A stretch of 10,485 nt of DNA from contig DXWV01000107.1 of NCBI GenBank assembly GCA_019416685.1, positions 1 through 10,485 of the forward strand. The letters are read 5' to 3'. Both the position numbers and the translations under genes were made by a program. The notes beneath the pieces are model-generated. The model saw only the letters and a list, made by a program, of their open reading frames with translations. It searched no databases and was not told the origin of the DNA. The stretch comes from Bacteroides sp. Its GTDB lineage: Bacteria; Bacteroidota; Bacteroidia; Bacteroidales; Bacteroidaceae. This document shows, piece by piece, positions 6,923-10,485 of this stretch. Position 1 is the stretch's first letter. Each line of letters starts with the position of its first letter.

Positions 6923-6954
6923 CAAAGATAATGCAAACCGAGAGCAGAATAAAA
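6923..6954 (-). promoter_or_regulatory. Putative promoter of the SGNH-SGNH-MBOAT operon
   Basis: On the minus strand TATCTTTG (6923-6930) matches the Bacteroides -7 box TAnnTTTG. Twenty nucleotides upstream is TTTT (6951-6954), an imperfect -33 TTTG at the expected spacing. The box ends 32 nt before the ATG at 6890, giving a leader of roughly 25 nt. A second TATCTTTG lies at 7004-7011, just downstream of the preceding terminator, and could be an alternative start. Confidence 0.6.
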
Positions 6955-7025
6955 CGAACCCGTTCATTTTTTATGCCAAGATACAGCTTATCTTCGCTTG
7001 AAGCAAAGATAGATAAGACAGATAA

Positions 7026-7069
7026 AAAGAAAGGAGAATCTACATGATTAATGAGATTCTCCTTTCTTT
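7026..7069 (-). terminator. Rho-independent terminator of the RND pump / PII-like unit
   Basis: Two perfectly complementary 16-nt arms (7026-7041 and 7054-7069, AAAGAAAGGAGAATCT and its complement) enclose a 12-nt loop. On the minus strand the stem begins about 20 nt after the PII-like stop codon and its 3' arm runs into TTTTTATC, a short U-tract. This separates the pump unit from the acyltransferase operon. The plus strand ends in TTTCTTTATG, so the plus-strand version is weaker. Confidence 0.8.
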
Positions 7070-7088
7070 ATGTTAATTTACGGTAGTA

Positions 7089-7382
7089 TCAAATACTCCG
7101 TTCAATATTCCAGACAAAAGCACGTAGCCCAAGCTGTTCCGTCTGCAAATCCATTTTATGCAGCGCATCCAATAGCGGGTCTACCCTCTCATCCTCGACC
7201 ACAGATAGAATGGCCGAACACATACTGGGCCATGCATGGCTCCCGAAATGCGGCTCACCAGTCTTTGAGCCACGTCCTTGTACACGCTCCAGATAAGTGA
7301 AACCACGGCAATTGAGGCGATCCAACAAAGCAATGATACGTTCATAATAGGCTTGGTCGAATGTTATTAATACTGATTTCAT
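7089..7382 (-). CDS. Small PII-like (ferredoxin-like fold) protein linked to an RND pump
   Basis: This 97-aa soluble protein has no signal peptide and starts with MKSVLITFDQAYYERIIALL, a beta-strand/helix opening typical of PII and PII-like proteins. Residues 34-51 (VQGRGSKTGEPHFGSHAW) are Gly- and His-rich and lie where the flexible T-loop sits in PII proteins. The second half (SAILSVVEDERVDPLLDAL) fits the second strand-helix repeat. Such proteins are usually trimers binding small ligands, often adenine nucleotides or, in some PII-like groups, metals. No uridylylation tyrosine can be assigned with confidence. It begins 15 nt after the stop of the RND gene and precedes the terminator, so it is probably cotranscribed and may sense a ligand or modulate the pump. 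The fold assignment is from sequence pattern only; the ligand is unknown. Confidence 0.75.
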   Translation of the reverse strand: MKSVLITFDQAYYERIIALLDRLNCRGFTYLERVQGRGSKTGEPHFGSHAWPSMCSAILSVVEDERVDPLLDALHKMDLQTEQLGLRAFVWNIERSI

Positions 7383-7397
7383 ATTTTCAATTATTAG

Positions 7398-10300
7398 TTA
7401 TTTCTTCACAATTTCGTCTTTATGCTCCTGGAAATAGATATCCAGTGCGCGTTGACGTTTCATAGCTTTACGCTGGCGTTTAATACCTGTACCGGCAAAT
7501 ACACAATACAATGTCGGAATCAAAATCAACGTAAGGATAGTAGATATTGTCAAACCACCAATTACGGCAATTGCCATCGGGCTCCACATTTCCGAACCCT
7601 GACCACCACCGATAGCCATCGGGATCATACCAAGAACAGTAGTAGCAGTAGTCATCAATACCGGACGAAGACGGCTTTTACCGGCAGTCACAACAGAGTG
7701 TAATACCGACTGTCCACGTTCGCGGCACAAAGTGATGTAGTCAATAAGCACAATACCATTCTTCACTACAATACCAATCAACATGATAGCTCCCAACAAA
7801 CTCATTACACTCAATGTACTATTCGTGAAGTATAGTGCCATCAACACTCCACTAAATGCAAACGGAAGTGAGAACATGATAATAAATGGATAAGTAAGTG
7901 ACTCAAACTGCGCAGCCATTACGATAAATACGAGTATTACAATCAGGATAGCCAGTGTTCCCAGATCCCTGAAAGAATCCTGCTGGTCTTCAAACGAACC
8001 GGCAACCTGAATCGTCACTTCTGACGGTATATCCATTTTATCAATAATAGCATTACCCGCACTTACCACATCGCCCAACGGGGCACCAGAGATAACAGCA
8101 GATACCGTCACAATACGTTCGCGGTCTTTACGTTCAATGGTAGGAGGCGCAAAACGTTCGACCACCGTACCGAGATCTTTAATACGAACAGCCTCTCCTT
8201 TAGCGTTATATACCAGAACATTTTCCAAACTTTCAAGACTGGTACGATATTCAGGAGCATAACGCACTTTAATGTCATACTCATCACCATCTTCACGATA
8301 CTTAGAGGCAATAGCACCATTGACACGATTACGCAGATAAGTACCGGCTGTAGCCAGATTCAGGCCATGTAAAGCCAGTTTCTCACGATCAAAATCCACC
8401 TGATACTCCGGCTGATAGTCGCTACGGCTGATGTTTACCTCAGATACACCTTTTATACCCAGCAACCGCCGTTTCAACTGAGCAGCTACGCTATCGGTAG
8501 TTGCCATATCATAGCCATAGATTTCAAAGTCGGCACTTGCCTGAGCAGACATACCTGTATTACTACCTCCAAGAATCACCTGTGCTTTACTAAATTCAGG
8601 ATACTTCTTTAGATCTTCGCGCATCTCGTCACAAACCTGCTCCAAAGAAATTTTACGATCTCCCGGGTCTACCAGACTGATATTGAATGAGATAATATGA
8701 GAACCGTTGTCCTGCATAGAAGCCCATGTATTATCCGAATCAGCTTGTCCTACAGTATAGTTACATACTTTCATGATACCTTTGTACTTTGTCATCCACT
8801 GATTGGTCAGTTTCTCGGACATTTCTTGTGCCAGCTCTTTACGAGTACCGATTGGCAATTCTAATTGCACTGCAATACGGGCATTGTCCTGTGCCGGGAA
8901 GAATTCAGTACCAATACCTTTGGCACAGAATAAACTGACAATAAAGAATATGACACAGCCGATAACAATAATTGCACGATGACGAACAGCCCAGTTCAGC
9001 ATACGGGCATACCACGTGTCCAACCCATCTAATGATTTCTCAATAGGTCTATAGAAAGTCGTGAATGCTTTTGACTGTTTCTTCTGAAGCTTCAACAACT
9101 GGGCACAGAGCATTGGAGTCAATGACAAAGCAGCCACAGTAGAGATAAACATAATAGCACACATCATCCATCCCAGCTGCTTGAACATCACACCAGACAT
9201 ACCACTTACCATAGTCAAGGGGAAGAACACAGCAATCATGGTCAGCGTAGATGCTATAACCGAAATAGCTACCTCATTCGTTCCGTGTACAGCCGCCTGT
9301 TTAGGATCAGACCCACGTTCAATATGTGTCGTAACATTCTCCAATACCACAATAGCATCATCTACCACCATACCGATAGCAATGGAGAGTGAAGACAAGG
9401 AAATAATATTAATTGTATTTCCGGTGACAGCCAGGTAAATAAATGAGGCAATCAATGAAAGTGGAATCGTGATACAAATAATCAATGTCGCCCTCCAACG
9501 TCCCAGAAAGAGGAATACTACAATAACAACGAACAGCAAAGCATAAAGCACTGTTTCGGCTAAACTGTCGATAGTGTTCAAAATATTTTCGGATGTATCG
9601 ACAATAACCCCCAGTTTCACATCGCTTGGCAAGTTTTTCTGTAAACGAGGTAACGCTTCCGCTACCTTTTTTGAAATATCTACAGAGTTGGCACCCGACT
9701 GTTTCTGTACAATGATCATAGCGCCCTTCACACCATTATTATATGTTTCCTGCGCACGTTCTTCCACAGTATCCACCACACGGGCTACATCACGAAGATA
9801 AACACTGGCACCGTTGTAAGTACCTACTACTATATCTTCTAACTGACGGGAATCATCAAATTCTCCTTCTACACGGAGCGAATAAGTTTCGTTACCAATA
9901 TCGAAGTTACCACCCGGAATATTTCTATTCTCTGCACCAATAACAGAACTAATAGTCTCAATAGTCAGATTATAAGCCTCCAGCTTATTCGGATCACAAT
10001 ATACTTGGATTTCACGCTGTGGGGCACCACTGATAGACACCGTACCCACACCAGGGATACGAGCCAGAGGATTTACCACACGATCATCCAAAATTTTATA
10101 AAGCGCCGATTGGCTTTCATTAGCCTGTACGGATAACAATACAATAGGAATCATATCCGTACTAAACTTAAAGATAATAGGATTCTCAACATCATCGGGA
10201 AGCTGTGAACTTACCATGTCAAGTTTGTCTCGGACATCATTCGTCAGAACGTCAATGTCATTACCATATTCAAATTCCAGCGTAATCAAAGACATATTTT

Positions 10301-10485
10301 CTGATGACCGGGAAGTGATGTGCTTCAGGTTACTGACAGCATTCAACGTATTTTCCAACGGCCGGGTCACATTATTTTCTATATCCGAAGCACTGGCTCC
10401 GGGATAGGCGGTCATTACCATTATCGTATTTGTATCGATATCCGGATACAAGTCGATAGGCAATTTGGACAAAGAGAAGAGACCA
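7398..10485 (-). CDS. RND (HAE1/AcrB-type) efflux transporter, N-terminus outside window
   Basis: This is the inner-membrane pump of a tripartite efflux system, exporting hydrophobic or amphiphilic compounds by proton antiport through a membrane-fusion protein and a TolC-like channel. About 1028 residues are visible. The frame stays open to the window edge, beginning GLFSLSKLPIDLYPDID, which is the usual sequence just after the first membrane helix, so roughly 20-30 residues are missing. The order is first periplasmic domain, helices 2-7 (from about residue 308), second periplasmic domain, helices 8-12. The proton-relay pair Asp-Asp in VVDDAIVVLEN (9357-9362) and the partner Lys in VVKNGIVLID (7761-7763) are present, so the pump looks functional. 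These motifs and GTEFFPAQDNA favour HAE1 over the heavy-metal CusA class. The fusion-protein and channel genes are probably upstream, beyond the window. The TTG at 10472 is a leucine codon, not the start. Confidence 0.95.
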   Translation of the reverse strand, partial: GLFSLSKLPIDLYPDIDTNTIMVMTAYPGASASDIENNVTRPLENTLNAVSNLKHITSRSSENMSLITLEFEYGNDIDVLTNDVRDKLDMVSSQLPDDVENPIIFKFSTDMIPIVLLSVQANESQSALYKILDDRVVNPLARIPGVGTVSISGAPQREIQVYCDPNKLEAYNLTIETISSVIGAENRNIPGGNFDIGNETYSLRVEGEFDDSRQLEDIVVGTYNGASVYLRDVARVVDTVEERAQETYNNGVKGAMIIVQKQSGANSVDISKKVAEALPRLQKNLPSDVKLGVIVDTSENILNTIDSLAETVLYALLFVVIVVFLFLGRWRATLIICITIPLSLIASFIYLAVTGNTINIISLSSLSIAIGMVVDDAIVVLENVTTHIERGSDPKQAAVHGTNEVAISVIASTLTMIAVFFPLTMVSGMSGVMFKQLGWMMCAIMFISTVAALSLTPMLCAQLLKLQKKQSKAFTTFYRPIEKSLDGLDTWYARMLNWAVRHRAIIVIGCVIFFIVSLFCAKGIGTEFFPAQDNARIAVQLELPIGTRKELAQEMSEKLTNQWMTKYKGIMKVCNYTVGQADSDNTWASMQDNGSHIISFNISLVDPGDRKISLEQVCDEMREDLKKYPEFSKAQVILGGSNTGMSAQASADFEIYGYDMATTDSVAAQLKRRLLGIKGVSEVNISRSDYQPEYQVDFDREKLALHGLNLATAGTYLRNRVNGAIASKYREDGDEYDIKVRYAPEYRTSLESLENVLVYNAKGEAVRIKDLGTVVERFAPPTIERKDRERIVTVSAVISGAPLGDVVSAGNAIIDKMDIPSEVTIQVAGSFEDQQDSFRDLGTLAILIVILVFIVMAAQFESLTYPFIIMFSLPFAFSGVLMALYFTNSTLSVMSLLGAIMLIGIVVKNGIVLIDYITLCRERGQSVLHSVVTAGKSRLRPVLMTTATTVLGMIPMAIGGGQGSEMWSPMAIAVIGGLTISTILTLILIPTLYCVFAGTGIKRQRKAMKRQRALDIYFQEHKDEIVKK

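Noticed and set aside
10470..10472. TTG as the start of the RND gene
   Set aside because: The frame continues to the window edge with GLFSLSK-like family sequence, so the true start lies beyond the window.
7398..10485. Heavy-metal (CusA-type) RND assignment
   Set aside because: The PII-like neighbour suggested metals, but the helix 4 DD motif, VKNGIVLID and GTEFFPAQDNA are of the HAE1 type.

Overview
The window looks like chromosomal DNA from a gut Bacteroides or close relative. The evidence is a promoter box of the Bacteroidota type (TAnnTTTG), weak Shine-Dalgarno sequences, AT-rich intergenic DNA, a lipoprotein GH20 hexosaminidase of the glycan-degrading type, and protein sequences typical of the phylum. 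I cannot name the species.

Layout. Bases 1-666 hold no convincing protein gene. They contain a 109-bp dispersed repeat (5-113), an unusual palindromic element (218-426) built around four dyads at exact 23-bp spacing, and the promoter of the next gene. Bases 667-3003 (+) encode a four-part lipoprotein beta-N-acetylhexosaminidase. A second copy of the 109-bp repeat follows directly (3010-3118), so the gene is bracketed by direct repeats. Bases 3157-6890 (-) hold a compact three-gene operon, read as membrane-anchored SGNH protein, then secreted SGNH protein, then MBOAT acyltransferase. Both junctions overlap by exactly 14 nt. Bases 6891-7088 carry the operon promoter and a strong terminator of the preceding transcription unit. 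Bases 7089-10485 (-) hold a HAE1-type RND efflux pump, cut by the window edge, followed 15 nt later by a small PII-like protein.

How the genes work together. The three-gene operon is the most interesting part. The MBOAT protein ends in the hexapeptide FIYFQF, which matches the C-terminal 'acyl shuttle' described for MBOAT-dependent acylation of envelope polymers. Two SGNH proteins with intact Ser and Asp-x-x-His residues are encoded beside it and would act outside the inner membrane. I infer a machine that takes an acyl group (probably acetyl) from the cytoplasm, passes it to the MBOAT tyrosine, then to an SGNH serine, and finally to a periplasmic or surface glycan. The acceptor is unknown. 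The hexosaminidase is convergent with this operon and separately transcribed, so a functional link is only possible. The RND pump and PII-like protein form their own unit, suggesting a pump with a small soluble regulator or sensor.
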